This document shows, in pieces, positions 1 through 6,400 of a stretch of DNA of 12,888 bases (position 1 is its first letter; each line of letters opens with the position of its first letter). The notes beneath the pieces are model-generated. The model saw only the letters and a program-made list of their open reading frames with translations, had not been told where the DNA came from and did no database searches. Made by a program: the position numbers and the translations under genes. Location of the stretch: the NCBI GenBank assembly GCA_964400685.1, contig CAYNVT010000121.1, positions 1 through 12,888 of the forward strand. Direction: 5' to 3'. This DNA comes from DATCTV01 sp964400685. Its GTDB lineage: Bacteria; Desulfobacterota; Desulfomonilia; UBA1062.

Positions 1-1
1 A

Positions 2-55
2 CGAGAGGGTGGAAGAACAGTAGGCGCAGGCGTCATAGTTAAGGTTATCGAGTAA
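2..55 (+). CDS. tuf: Elongation factor Tu, C-terminal end (partial)
   Basis: Only the last 17 codons and the TAA stop (53-55) are inside the window. The visible peptide, REGGRTVGAGVIVKVIE, is the conserved end of EF-Tu domain 3, the beta-barrel that helps bind the tRNA T-arm and EF-Ts. EF-Tu is the GTPase that delivers aminoacyl-tRNA to the ribosomal A site. The reading frame starts at base 2; base 1 belongs to the preceding codon. Its place directly upstream of rpmG, tRNA-Trp and secE matches the tuf copy that precedes secE in many bacteria. Whether a second tuf copy exists in the str operon cannot be told, because the window ends within rpsG. Confidence 0.93.
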   Translation, partial: REGGRTVGAGVIVKVIE

Positions 56-73
56 AACAGGCGGGATAAAATT

Positions 74-223
74 ATGAGAGATTCGGTTATTTTGGCATGC
101 TCTGAGTGCAAGCGCCGCAATTATATGACAACAAGAAACAAGAAGAAGCAGCAGGAAAAACTTCAAATAAAGAAATTCTGTCCCTTCTGCCGAACGCACT
201 CCCTGCATAAGGAATCAAAGTAG
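74..223 (+). CDS. rpmG: 50S ribosomal protein L33 (zinc-binding type)
   Basis: This 49-residue protein, MRDSVILACSECKRRNY..., matches the length and layout of bacterial L33, a small protein of the large subunit near the E site. Two CxxC pairs, C9/C12 and C36/C39, form the expected zinc ribbon, so this is the C+ (zinc-dependent) form rather than the cysteine-free paralogue some bacteria use under zinc starvation. The start is the ATG at 74; an AGGCGGG-like ribosome binding site lies at about 58-65. The gene starts 18 nt after the tuf stop and ends 12 nt before the tRNA gene, so all three are probably on one transcript. Too short for routine ORF cut-offs but unambiguous. Confidence 0.95.
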   Translation: MRDSVILACSECKRRNYMTTRNKKKQQEKLQIKKFCPFCRTHSLHKESK

Positions 224-235
224 GATAATGAATGC

Positions 236-312
236 AGGCCAGTAACTCTAACTGGTAGAGTGCCGGACTCCAAATCCGGATGCTGGGGGTTCGAATCCCT
301 CCTGGCCTGCCA
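236..312 (+). tRNA. trnW: tRNA-Trp (anticodon CCA), 3' CCA encoded
   Basis: A full cloverleaf can be drawn. The acceptor stem is AGGCCAG (236-242) with CTGGCCT (302-308), followed by discriminator G309 and CCA 310-312. The D stem is ACTC/GAGT (245-248, 258-261). The anticodon stem is CCGGA/TCCGG (263-267, 275-279) around loop CTCCAAA, giving anticodon CCA. The T arm is GGGGG-TTCGAAT-CCCTC (285-301). The D arm is odd: compared with the usual layout there is one extra T at 249 between the D stem and an otherwise standard AACTGGTA loop, and the first D-stem pair is A-T. The tRNA sits between rpmG and secE, 15 nt before the secE start, so it must be cut out of a messenger by RNase P and 3' nucleases. 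Confidence 0.96.
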
Positions 313-327
313 AAATGGAAGATATAG

Positions 328-534
328 ATGGAAAAATTAAAAGAATTCATAAGCGGAATAACAAGATATCTCAAGGAAGTCAGAGCTGAACTGAAAAAGG
401 TTACATGGACTGGCAGGAAAGAGGTAGCCACTGGAACAGTTGCTGTTTTCATAATGTGTGCCGCTGTTTCTATAATCCTGTCGCTTCTTGATATCGGGAT
501 ATCCGGCTTTTTCAAGCTCATTTTTGGATGGTAA
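328..534 (+). CDS. secE: Preprotein translocase subunit SecE
   Basis: This 68-residue protein has the short, single-spanning SecE architecture typical of most bacteria (E. coli SecE is longer, with three spans). Residues 1-30 form an amphipathic cytoplasmic region containing the family signature EVRAELKKVTW (17-27). Residues about 36-62 are a hydrophobic membrane segment. SecE clamps the two halves of SecY in the inner-membrane SecYEG channel. The start ATG at 328 is preceded by GGAAG at 317-321. The gene ends 6 nt before nusG, so the two are almost certainly translated from one message; secE-nusG is one of the most conserved bacterial gene pairs. Confidence 0.95.
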   Translation: MEKLKEFISGITRYLKEVRAELKKVTWTGRKEVATGTVAVFIMCAAVSIILSLLDIGISGFFKLIFGW

Positions 535-540
535 ACAAAT

Positions 541-1071
541 ATGGAACATAAATGGTACGTCGTACATACTTACTCCAATTATGAACAGAAGGCCAAACGT
601 TCCCTTGAAGAGCGCATAAAAGCATATAAATGCGACGAATTCTTTACTGATATTCTTGTACCGACGCCAGTCGAGCCTAAGATAAATGGTCAACCTAAAA
701 AAGGCGGAGGTAAAAAGTTTTTCCCCGGATATATCCTTGTAAAAATGTTTCTAACCGATAAAACTTGGCATGTGGTTATGGGAACTCCTAAAGTAACAGG
801 ATTTGTAGGTGGAAGGAATGAACCATCTACAATTCCTGAACATGAAGTAGAAAAACTGAAGACTCAACTTGAAGAGGGAATGTCAGGAAAGGAATTCAAG
901 TGCAATTTTGCAGTTGGCGATTCAGTCACTGTAAACGAAGGGCCCTTCCAGAATTTCAATGGAGTAGTCGACGATGTTAAACCTGACAAGGGAAAAGTAA
1001 GAGTACTGGTAAGCATATTCGGCAGATCAACGCCGGTTGAGCTTAATTTCGACCAGATAACCAAGAAATAG
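541..1071 (+). CDS. nusG: Transcription termination/antitermination factor NusG
   Basis: This 176-residue protein has the normal length and order of NusG. An N-terminal NGN domain (about 4-110) begins KWYVVHTYSNYE and contains FFPGYILVKM (60-69); it binds the beta' clamp helices of RNA polymerase and supports processive elongation. A C-terminal KOW domain (about 124-176) includes GDSVTVNEGPFQNFNG and SIFGRSTPVEL (158-168); it contacts Rho or, through S10, the leading ribosome. A glycine/lysine-rich stretch at 49-59 makes a slightly long loop before FFPGY. SecE lies just upstream and L11 follows after 16 nt, the standard order. I see no missing conserved element. Confidence 0.97.
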   Translation: MEHKWYVVHTYSNYEQKAKRSLEERIKAYKCDEFFTDILVPTPVEPKINGQPKKGGGKKFFPGYILVKMFLTDKTWHVVMGTPKVTGFVGGRNEPSTIPEHEVEKLKTQLEEGMSGKEFKCNFAVGDSVTVNEGPFQNFNGVVDDVKPDKGKVRVLVSIFGRSTPVELNFDQITKK

Positions 1072-1087
1072 TTCTAAGGGGTAGCAA

Positions 1088-1513
1088 ATGGCAAAGACAG
1101 TAACCGCTAAGATCAAAATTCATATCCCTGCTGGAGAGGCAAAACCTTCTCCACCAGTCGGACCAGCACTGGGACAGCATGGGGTAAACATCATGGAATT
1201 CTGTAAGGCTTTCAATTCGCAGACAGAAAAACAGAAAGGTTTTCTGATACCTGTTGTAATAACCGTATATCAGGATAGAACTTTTACGTTTATTACTAAA
1301 AGCCCTCCTGCATCCCGCCTTCTAATAAAGGCTGCAGGTCTTGAAAAGGCTTCTTCGAATCCTTTAAAGGAAAAGGTTGGGAAAGTAACAAAAGCCCAGG
1401 TAAAAGAAATCGCTACAACAAAAATGAAAGACCTTAATACGGTCGACATAGATATGGCAATGAACATCATTGCTGGAACCGCCCGCAGTATGGGCATAGA
1501 AGTAGTAGAGTAA
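1088..1513 (+). CDS. rplK: 50S ribosomal protein L11
   Basis: This 141-residue protein is full length for L11. The N-terminal domain has the signature PSPPVGPALGQHGVNIMEF (20-38), including the proline pair corresponding to E. coli P22 and P26, the contact surface for thiostrepton-class antibiotics; both are intact, so no resistance is suggested. The C-terminal RNA-binding domain (about 75-141) ends IAGTARSMGIEVVE. L11 binds the GTPase-associated centre of 23S rRNA at the stalk base and works with EF-G, EF-Tu and RelA. An AAGGGG ribosome binding site lies at about 1076-1081. The rplA start follows 13 nt after the stop, so L11 and L1 are coupled. Confidence 0.97.
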   Translation: MAKTVTAKIKIHIPAGEAKPSPPVGPALGQHGVNIMEFCKAFNSQTEKQKGFLIPVVITVYQDRTFTFITKSPPASRLLIKAAGLEKASSNPLKEKVGKVTKAQVKEIATTKMKDLNTVDIDMAMNIIAGTARSMGIEVVE

Positions 1514-1526
1514 AGGAGAACCGGCA

Positions 1527-2231
1527 ATGGCAAGGATTGGCAAGAAATACAACGAAGCCAGAAAAAAGGTTGACTCTCAGAAGAAATATTCATTCGAGGA
1601 AGCAATATCCCTTGTCTTGGACTGCAAATATACCAAGTTTGATGAGAGTGTTGATGTAGCATTCAGGCTGGGTGTCGACCCCCGACATGCAGACCAGATG
1701 GTTAGGGGCTCCGTTATATTGCCTCACGGTACAGGCAGAACAACACGTGTACTTGTATTTGCAAAAGGGGATAAGGAAAAGGAAGCACAGGAAGCCAAAG
1801 CAGATTTTGTAGGTGCGGAAGACATTGCAGAAAAGATACAGGGGGGCTGGCTCGAATTTGATAAGGTTATTGCAACTCCCGATATGATGGGCCTTGTAGG
1901 AAAACTAGGCCGAATTCTAGGGCCCAGAGGGCTTATGCCTAACCCGAAACTGGGAACGGTTACATTCGACGTTGCCAAGACGGTAGGCGAAATGAAGGCA
2001 GGCAGAATTGAATTCAGGGTTGATAAAACAGGAATAGTTCACTGTAGTGTAGGAAGGGTCAGCTTCGGAAAGGAAAAACTCCAGGAAAATTTAAAAGCGC
2101 TGCTCGAGGTAGTCTGGAAGTTGAAGCCTTCTTCAAGCAAAGGTGCATATATAAAAGGAGTAGCTTTATCCAGTACCATGGGTCCAGGAGTCAGGATTGA
2201 TCCGGTTGACGCAATGGCGCTGGTAAAATAA
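1527..2231 (+). CDS. rplA: 50S ribosomal protein L1
   Basis: This 234-residue protein has the standard L1 length. The family signature GPRGLMPNPKLGTVT starts at residue 132, in the second domain, and the first domain is rejoined by the C-terminal KPSSSKGAYIKGVALSSTMGPG segment. L1 forms the mobile stalk beside the E site and in many bacteria represses the rplK-rplA message by binding an rRNA-like site in it. I could not identify a convincing L1 target in the short spacers here. The ATG at 1527 is preceded by AAAGGAG at about 1513-1519. The stop at 2229-2231 opens a 129-nt spacer holding the L10 leader. Confidence 0.97.
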   Translation: MARIGKKYNEARKKVDSQKKYSFEEAISLVLDCKYTKFDESVDVAFRLGVDPRHADQMVRGSVILPHGTGRTTRVLVFAKGDKEKEAQEAKADFVGAEDIAEKIQGGWLEFDKVIATPDMMGLVGKLGRILGPRGLMPNPKLGTVTFDVAKTVGEMKAGRIEFRVDKTGIVHCSVGRVSFGKEKLQENLKALLEVVWKLKPSSSKGAYIKGVALSSTMGPGVRIDPVDAMALVK

Positions 2232-2232
2232 T
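2206..2232 (+). promoter_or_regulatory. Weak sigma-70-like promoter candidate before the L10 leader
   Basis: A TTGACG box (2206-2211, five of six matches to -35) lies in the last codons of rplA. An AATAAT box (2227-2232, five of six matches to -10) overlaps its stop. The 15-nt spacer is shorter than the usual 16-18 nt, so this may be chance. If real, transcription would begin near 2239, right at the foot of the L10 leader, comparable to the separate L10 promoter of E. coli. Inference only. Confidence 0.28.
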
Positions 2233-2241
2233 AGCGATCCT

Positions 2242-2292
2242 GGTTAAAGACAGCGGGTGCCTGGAGAAAAGGCTTAATTCCCCGCCTAAACC
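2242..2292 (+). promoter_or_regulatory. Ribosomal protein L10 leader (autoregulatory mRNA element)
   Basis: The spacer between rplA and rplJ contains the recognisable L10-leader core. A basal stem GGTT/AACC (2242-2245, 2289-2292) is followed by the kink-turn-like AAAGACA (2246-2252). Next comes a stem GCGGG/CCCGC (2253-2257, 2281-2285), then an apical stem GCC/GGC (2259-2261, 2271-2273), with a purine-rich loop and the conserved GGCTTAAT strand (2271-2278). Known biology of the family: L10 bound to L12 dimers recognises this structure and represses rplJ-rplL when not needed on the ribosome. The sequence directly shows the motif; the binding protein is assigned from the family and from position. 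The element ends 68 nt before the rplJ start. Confidence 0.85.
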
Positions 2293-2293
2293 T

Positions 2294-2318
2294 GGGTGTA
2301 TATATACCCCAAGGGTAT
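2294..2318 (+). promoter_or_regulatory. Two mutually exclusive hairpins below the L10 leader
   Basis: Hairpin A pairs 2294-2299 with 2304-2309 (GGGTGT with ATACCC, one G-T pair). Hairpin B pairs 2304-2309 with 2313-2318 (ATACCC with GGGTAT, 3-nt loop). They share the strand 2304-2309, so only one can form. The same C-rich strand (ACCCC, 2306-2310) is complementary to GGGGT at 2346-2350 within the rplJ ribosome binding site. This suggests a translational switch downstream of the L10-binding site, but that is inference. There is no T-tract after either hairpin, so an intrinsic terminator is unlikely. Confidence 0.45.
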
Positions 2319-2344
2319 CCTTTAACGGGATATTAAAAAACAAA

Positions 2345-2352
2345 GGGGGTGA
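2345..2352 (+). promoter_or_regulatory. Strong ribosome binding site of rplJ
   Basis: The sequence GGGGGTGA, followed by GG, is close to the anti-16S consensus and ends 8 nt before the TTG at 2361, which decides that start. It is a possible target of sequestration by ACCCC at 2306-2310. Confidence 0.75.
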
Positions 2353-2360
2353 GGTAGCGA

Positions 2361-2888
2361 TTGAATAGGACAGAAAAATCGGAACTGGTAGAAAAGCTTC
2401 ATGATGAGCTAGGTAAAAGCGGTGCTGTTTTCATAACAGACTATAAAGGACTTACTGTTGAGCAGATCACGCAGTTAAGAGGTGGAATCAGGCAGGCCGG
2501 TGGTAAATATCAGGTAGTCAAGAATACGCTTCTTAAACTCGCCGCAGAAGGAACAAATGCAACAGGGCTCAATCCGCTGCTGGAGGGGCCTACAGCAATT
2601 GCCATAGCATTTGCTGATCCCGTTGCACTGGCTAAAGCCATTGTGGAATTTTCGAAAAAAAATGAAAGTCTGGAAATTCAGGGCGGTGTTTTAGGATCAC
2701 AGTTTCTGACGGAAGAAGATGTCAAGGATCTGGCAGGCATGCCAAGCAAAGAAGTGCTTCTTGCCAGAATGCTGGGATCCATGAATGCACCGGCAACAAA
2801 CTTTGTTGGTGTTCTGGCAGCTATGGTTCGTCAGCTTATGTATGTTTTAAAAGCAATAGAAGAAAAAAAATCACAAATTCAAGAATAA
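2361..2888 (+). CDS. rplJ: 50S ribosomal protein L10 (TTG start)
   Basis: This 175-residue protein has the L10 layout. The N-terminal globular domain (about 1-135) has TDYKGLTVEQITQLR (26-40) and KYQVVKNTLLKLA (49-61) and binds 23S rRNA at the stalk base. A long C-terminal helix (about 147-175) carries the L7/L12 dimers. The start is TTG, chosen because the family N-terminus (NRTEKSELVEKL) begins exactly there, with the strong GGGGGTGA site 8 nt upstream. The L10 leader precedes it, so autoregulation is likely. The rplL start follows 27 nt after the stop with its own GGAG site. The number of L12 dimers carried (two or three) cannot be settled from the sequence by eye. Confidence 0.97.
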   Translation: MNRTEKSELVEKLHDELGKSGAVFITDYKGLTVEQITQLRGGIRQAGGKYQVVKNTLLKLAAEGTNATGLNPLLEGPTAIAIAFADPVALAKAIVEFSKKNESLEIQGGVLGSQFLTEEDVKDLAGMPSKEVLLARMLGSMNAPATNFVGVLAAMVRQLMYVLKAIEEKKSQIQE

Positions 2889-2915
2889 GATAATTAATAA
2901 GGAGAAAATAAAAAC

Positions 2916-3296
2916 ATGAGTATTTCACGCGAAGACGTAATAAAATTTATTGAAAATATGACAGTTTTAGAGCTCGCAGGTTTTGTTAAAGAGCTTGAGG
3001 AAAAATTTGGTGTAAGCGCGGCAGCCCCTGCAGTTGCTGTTGCAGCCGGCCCGGCAGCAGGCCCTGCCGAACCTGTTGAGGAGAAGACTCAGTTCGATGT
3101 AATACTGAAGGATGCAGGCGCACAGAAAATACAGGTTATTAAGGTGGTAAGAGCTCTTACAAACCTTGGACTCAAGGAAGCAAAAGACCTTGTCGAAGGT
3201 GCTCCCAAACCGGTTGTTGAAAAAGTATCTAAACAGGAAGCCGAGGACGCCAAGAAGAAACTTGAAGAGCAGGGCGCAGCAGTAGAGATTAAGTAA
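2916..3296 (+). CDS. rplL: 50S ribosomal protein L7/L12
   Basis: This 126-residue protein has the three-part L12 structure. The N-terminal dimerisation domain (about 2-32) binds the L10 helix. A flexible alanine/proline-rich hinge follows (about 34-55). The C-terminal domain (about 58-126) contains KIQVIKVVRALTNLGLKEAK (71-90), the surface that recruits EF-Tu, EF-G, IF2 and RF3. It is present in several copies per ribosome, so its gene must be expressed above its neighbours. The ATG at 2916 follows AAGGAG at about 2899-2904. The spacer to rpoB is 159 nt and structured, a natural place to separate L12 and RNA polymerase output. Confidence 0.97.
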   Translation: MSISREDVIKFIENMTVLELAGFVKELEEKFGVSAAAPAVAVAAGPAAGPAEPVEEKTQFDVILKDAGAQKIQVIKVVRALTNLGLKEAKDLVEGAPKPVVEKVSKQEAEDAKKKLEEQGAAVEIK

Positions 3297-3334
3297 GCCT
3301 GTTTGTGGCAGGAGACCAATCGGTCAACAATTTA

Positions 3335-3373
3335 TTGAAACCAGCAGGTGAACATGTTCACCACTGTTTTCAG
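3335..3373 (+). promoter_or_regulatory. Long interrupted stem-loop with a perfect 16-bp palindrome, rplL-rpoB spacer
   Basis: The centre (3347-3362) is a perfect 16-bp palindrome, GGTGAACATGTTCACC, which as RNA gives a 6-bp stem with a CATG loop. The stem continues outward: CAG/CTG (3342-3344, 3364-3366), then TGAAA/TTTCA (3336-3340, 3368-3372) and a terminal T-G pair, interrupted by a CA/A internal loop and a C-T mismatch. About 15 pairs result. No T-tract follows directly. In E. coli the rplL-rpoB spacer carries an RNase III processing hairpin; this stem is a candidate for a similar role. As DNA it could equally be a dimeric repressor site. Function is inferred. Confidence 0.6.
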
Positions 3374-3385
3374 AAAAAGACAGAA

Positions 3386-3426
3386 AGGACACTTCCTTTA
3401 TGGTGGTGTCCTGGATTTTTGCTTTT
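3386..3426 (+). terminator. Attenuator-like hairpin with T-rich tail upstream of rpoB
   Basis: AGGACAC (3386-3392) pairs perfectly with GTGTCCT (3406-3412), with a further CC/GG possible inside the loop. The tail reads GGA, then five T (3416-3420), GC and four T (3423-3426). The stem is modest and the T-tract begins three bases after it, so a partial terminator is more plausible than a complete one. A leaky terminator between rplL and rpoB is known in E. coli, where it reduces polymerase synthesis relative to L7/L12. Position and form agree with that role; efficiency cannot be judged by eye. Confidence 0.55.
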
Positions 3427-3455
3427 ACTATAAAGAAAAAGGGGATTAGCCGTAA

Positions 3456-6400
3456 ATGATGAAAGACATTCTTTCCTATCCCGAAATCAGGCGAAAAAGT
3501 TTTGCAAAGAGATTTTCAATGATAGACATGCCTGACCTTGTCGAACTTCCAAAGACATCGTACAGTGCATTCCTTCAAAAAGATATTTCTCCGGAAAAAC
3601 GAAAAAATATTGGTCTTGAAAGTGTTTTCAGATCTGTTTTTCCGATAAAGGATTTCAACGAGTATGCATCTCTCGAATATGTTGAATATAAGCTAGGCGA
3701 GCCCAAATATGACATTGATGAATGCGTGCAGAAAGGGCTTACATATGCCGCACCTGTTAACCTGAAAGTTAGACTCGTGGTATATGACAGGGATGAGGAA
3801 ACTCAGACGCAGAGCATCCGGGATATAAAAGAACAGGAAGTATATTTCGGAGAGATCCCTCTCATGACCCCTGCGGCAACATTTATAATCAATGGTACTG
3901 AAAGAGTTATTGTCAGCCAGTTGCATCGTTCTCCCGGGATATTCTTTGATAAATCTACTGCACGTGCAGCGACAGGCGGAAAGATACTGTATTCAGCTAG
4001 AATTATCCCTGCCAGAGGTTCCTGGATAGATCTGGATTTCGATGCGAAAGGAATACTCTATCTTAGGATAGACCGCAGAAGAAAGATGACTTCTACAACG
4101 CTTTTAAAAGCGTTGGGATATACAAACCAGGATATTCTTGGAATGTATTATCTTAAGGAAAGGTATTCGATCGGTGATGACAATGTCCTTAAACATATTG
4201 ATCTGCAAAGTCTTGTTGGTCTGAAAGCAGAGCATGATATAAAGGTTAAAGGTTCTGGGGAACCTGTAATAAAGGCAGGTAAAAAGATTACAGCTGCTAC
4301 AGTTAAAAAGTTATCAGGCAAGGTTCTCGAGCCGATGGTATGCAACGAGAAGGATATCCTGGGTAAGATTATTGCCGAAGATATAGTCAATCTGGCGACC
4401 GGTGAAATAATTGTAGAAGCTAATGAAATACTTTCTGCTGACTTACTGGTGAAATTGAATGAGGAAGGTGTTAAAGAAATAAAAACTATATATATAGATG
4501 AAATTAATTACAGTTCTTCACTCTCCAAGACTCTAGCGCTTGATAAACTGGATACAGCTGAAGAGGCAATAATTGAAATATACAGGCGTTTGAGGCCGTC
4601 AAATCCTCCGACTCTGGAGATTGCTACTACTTTCTTTGAAAACCTGTTCTTCAATTCATCCTATTATGATCTCTCAAGGGTCGGAAGGCTCAAAATCAAC
4701 AGAAAGCTTCATATAAACGACGAGGATGCCCCTCTTGATCTTACAATTCTTAGAAAGGAAGATATTCTCCTCACAATCAAGTATCTGATGGAATTGAAAG
4801 ATGGTGTGCAGGGCAGGGCTGTTGATGATATTGACCACATGTCGAACAGACGTGTCCGTTCAATTGGCGAACTTCTTGAAAATCAGTATAGGATCGGGCT
4901 TGTAAGAATGGAAAGGGCAATCAAAGAACGGATGAGCCTTCAGGATGTTGAAACAATAATGCCGAACAGCCTTATCAATCCGAAACCCGTAAGTGCAGTC
5001 ATCAGGGAATTTTTTGGCTCAGGCCAATTATCTCAGTTCATGGACCAGACCAATCCGCTTTCGGCAATTACACATAAGAGAAGGCTTTCAGCCCTTGGTC
5101 CAGGCGGATTGACCAGGGAGCGCGCGGTGTTTGAAGTGCGTGATGTTCACCCATCGCACTACGGACGCATATGCCCGATAGAAACACCGGAGGGACCGAA
5201 CATCGGTCTTATAGTATCGCTTTCGACATATGCAAGGGTTAATGAGTTCGGATTTATTGAGACGCCGTACTATACAGTTGAAGACGGCGTGGTTACTAAA
5301 GAAATGCATTATATGAGTGCTATGGAGGAAGACGAGCAGGTCGTTGTTCAGGCAACCGAACCAATTGATAAGAAGGGCAAGATAATTGCCGATATGGTAA
5401 GGGTCCGGCTTAAGAATGGCGAATATGGTATTGTTCCTAGAGAGCAGGTAACACTGATGGACGTTGCTACAAACCAGCTTTTCAGTGTATCGGCAAACCT
5501 CATTCCCTTCCTTGAGCACGATGACGCAAACCGGGCGCTTATGGGTTCGAACATGCAGCGCCAGTCAGTACCGCTGCTCTTCCCCAAGCCTCCGATGATA
5601 GGAACAGGTATGGAACACCTTATCGCAAGAGACTCGGGTGTCTGCGTGGTTGCTAAAAGAGACGGAATAGTAAGAGATGTCGACAGTCAGCGTATAGTAA
5701 TTATGGCTGATAAGATATCTGAAAAGCAGGACGACTCGGGAATAGACATTTATAAACTGACAAAATTTAAAAGGGCTAATCAGAATACATCATTTAACCA
5801 GAGCCCCATAGTCAAGAAAGGACAACATATTAAAAAAGGTGAAATTATTGCAGACGGGCCTGCAACAAATATGGGAGAGCTTGCCCTCGGCAGAAACCTG
5901 GTAGTCGCATTCATGCCCTGGGGTGGATATAACTATGAAGATGCCATCCTCATAAGTGAGCGAGTTGTAAAGGAAGACTTCTATACTTCAGTTCATATTG
6001 AGGAATTTGAAGTAATGGCAAGGGATGTAAAGCTGGGAACCGAAGAGATAACCCGCGATATCCCGAATGCCGGTGAAGAGGCACTGAAAAACCTTGATGA
6101 TTCAGGCATCGTCTGTGTAGGTGCTGAGGTTAAACCTGGTGACATACTGGTAGGTAAAGTTACTCCAAAGGGCGAAACACAGCTTACTCCCGAAGAAAAA
6201 TTGTTGCGGGCAATATTCGGTGAAAAGGCGAGCGAGGTTAAAGACTCATCCCTCAGGGTGCCTCCGGGAATAGAAGGGACTGTCATTGACGCCCGGGTGT
6301 TTAACAGGCGTGGACAGGACCGCGATGAACGTACGATGCAGATAGAGCAGAAAGAAGTCAAGGTACTTAACAAAGACCGTGAGGATGAAGTTAAAATAGT

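Noticed and set aside
490..503. GATATC repeated twice near the end of secE
   Set aside because: Two copies of a 6-mer in coding sequence are explained by the encoded residues (DIGI) and chance.
87..521. A 144-codon open frame on the minus strand across rpmG, the tRNA and secE
   Set aside because: It is antisense to three well-supported genes, and its middle part is simply the reverse complement of tRNA-Trp translated, a known source of spurious proteins. No ribosome binding site or family resemblance was seen.
1072..1087. L1-binding rRNA-mimic site before rplK
   Set aside because: The 16-nt spacer holds only the ribosome binding site. I could not recognise an L1 target in it or in the rplK-rplA gap, so none is annotated; one overlapping coding sequence cannot be excluded.
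3297..3325. Small hairpins CCTG/CAGG and GACC/GGTC at the start of the rplL-rpoB spacer
   Set aside because: Four-pair stems of this kind are expected by chance and I see nothing to support a role.
5019..5067. RpoB G523 and A537 (E. coli S509 and E523 positions) as rifampicin-resistance changes
   Set aside because: These positions vary among bacteria (for example G at the E523 position in Mycobacterium), and the main resistance positions D530, H540 and S545 are wild type.
5088..5519. Minus-strand open frame of 143 codons within rpoB, and similar ones in rpoB and rpoC
   Set aside because: These are shadows of long, conserved coding sequences on the + strand. Their translations are low-complexity (Ser, Thr, Pro, Leu or Cys/His rich) and show no recognisable domain.
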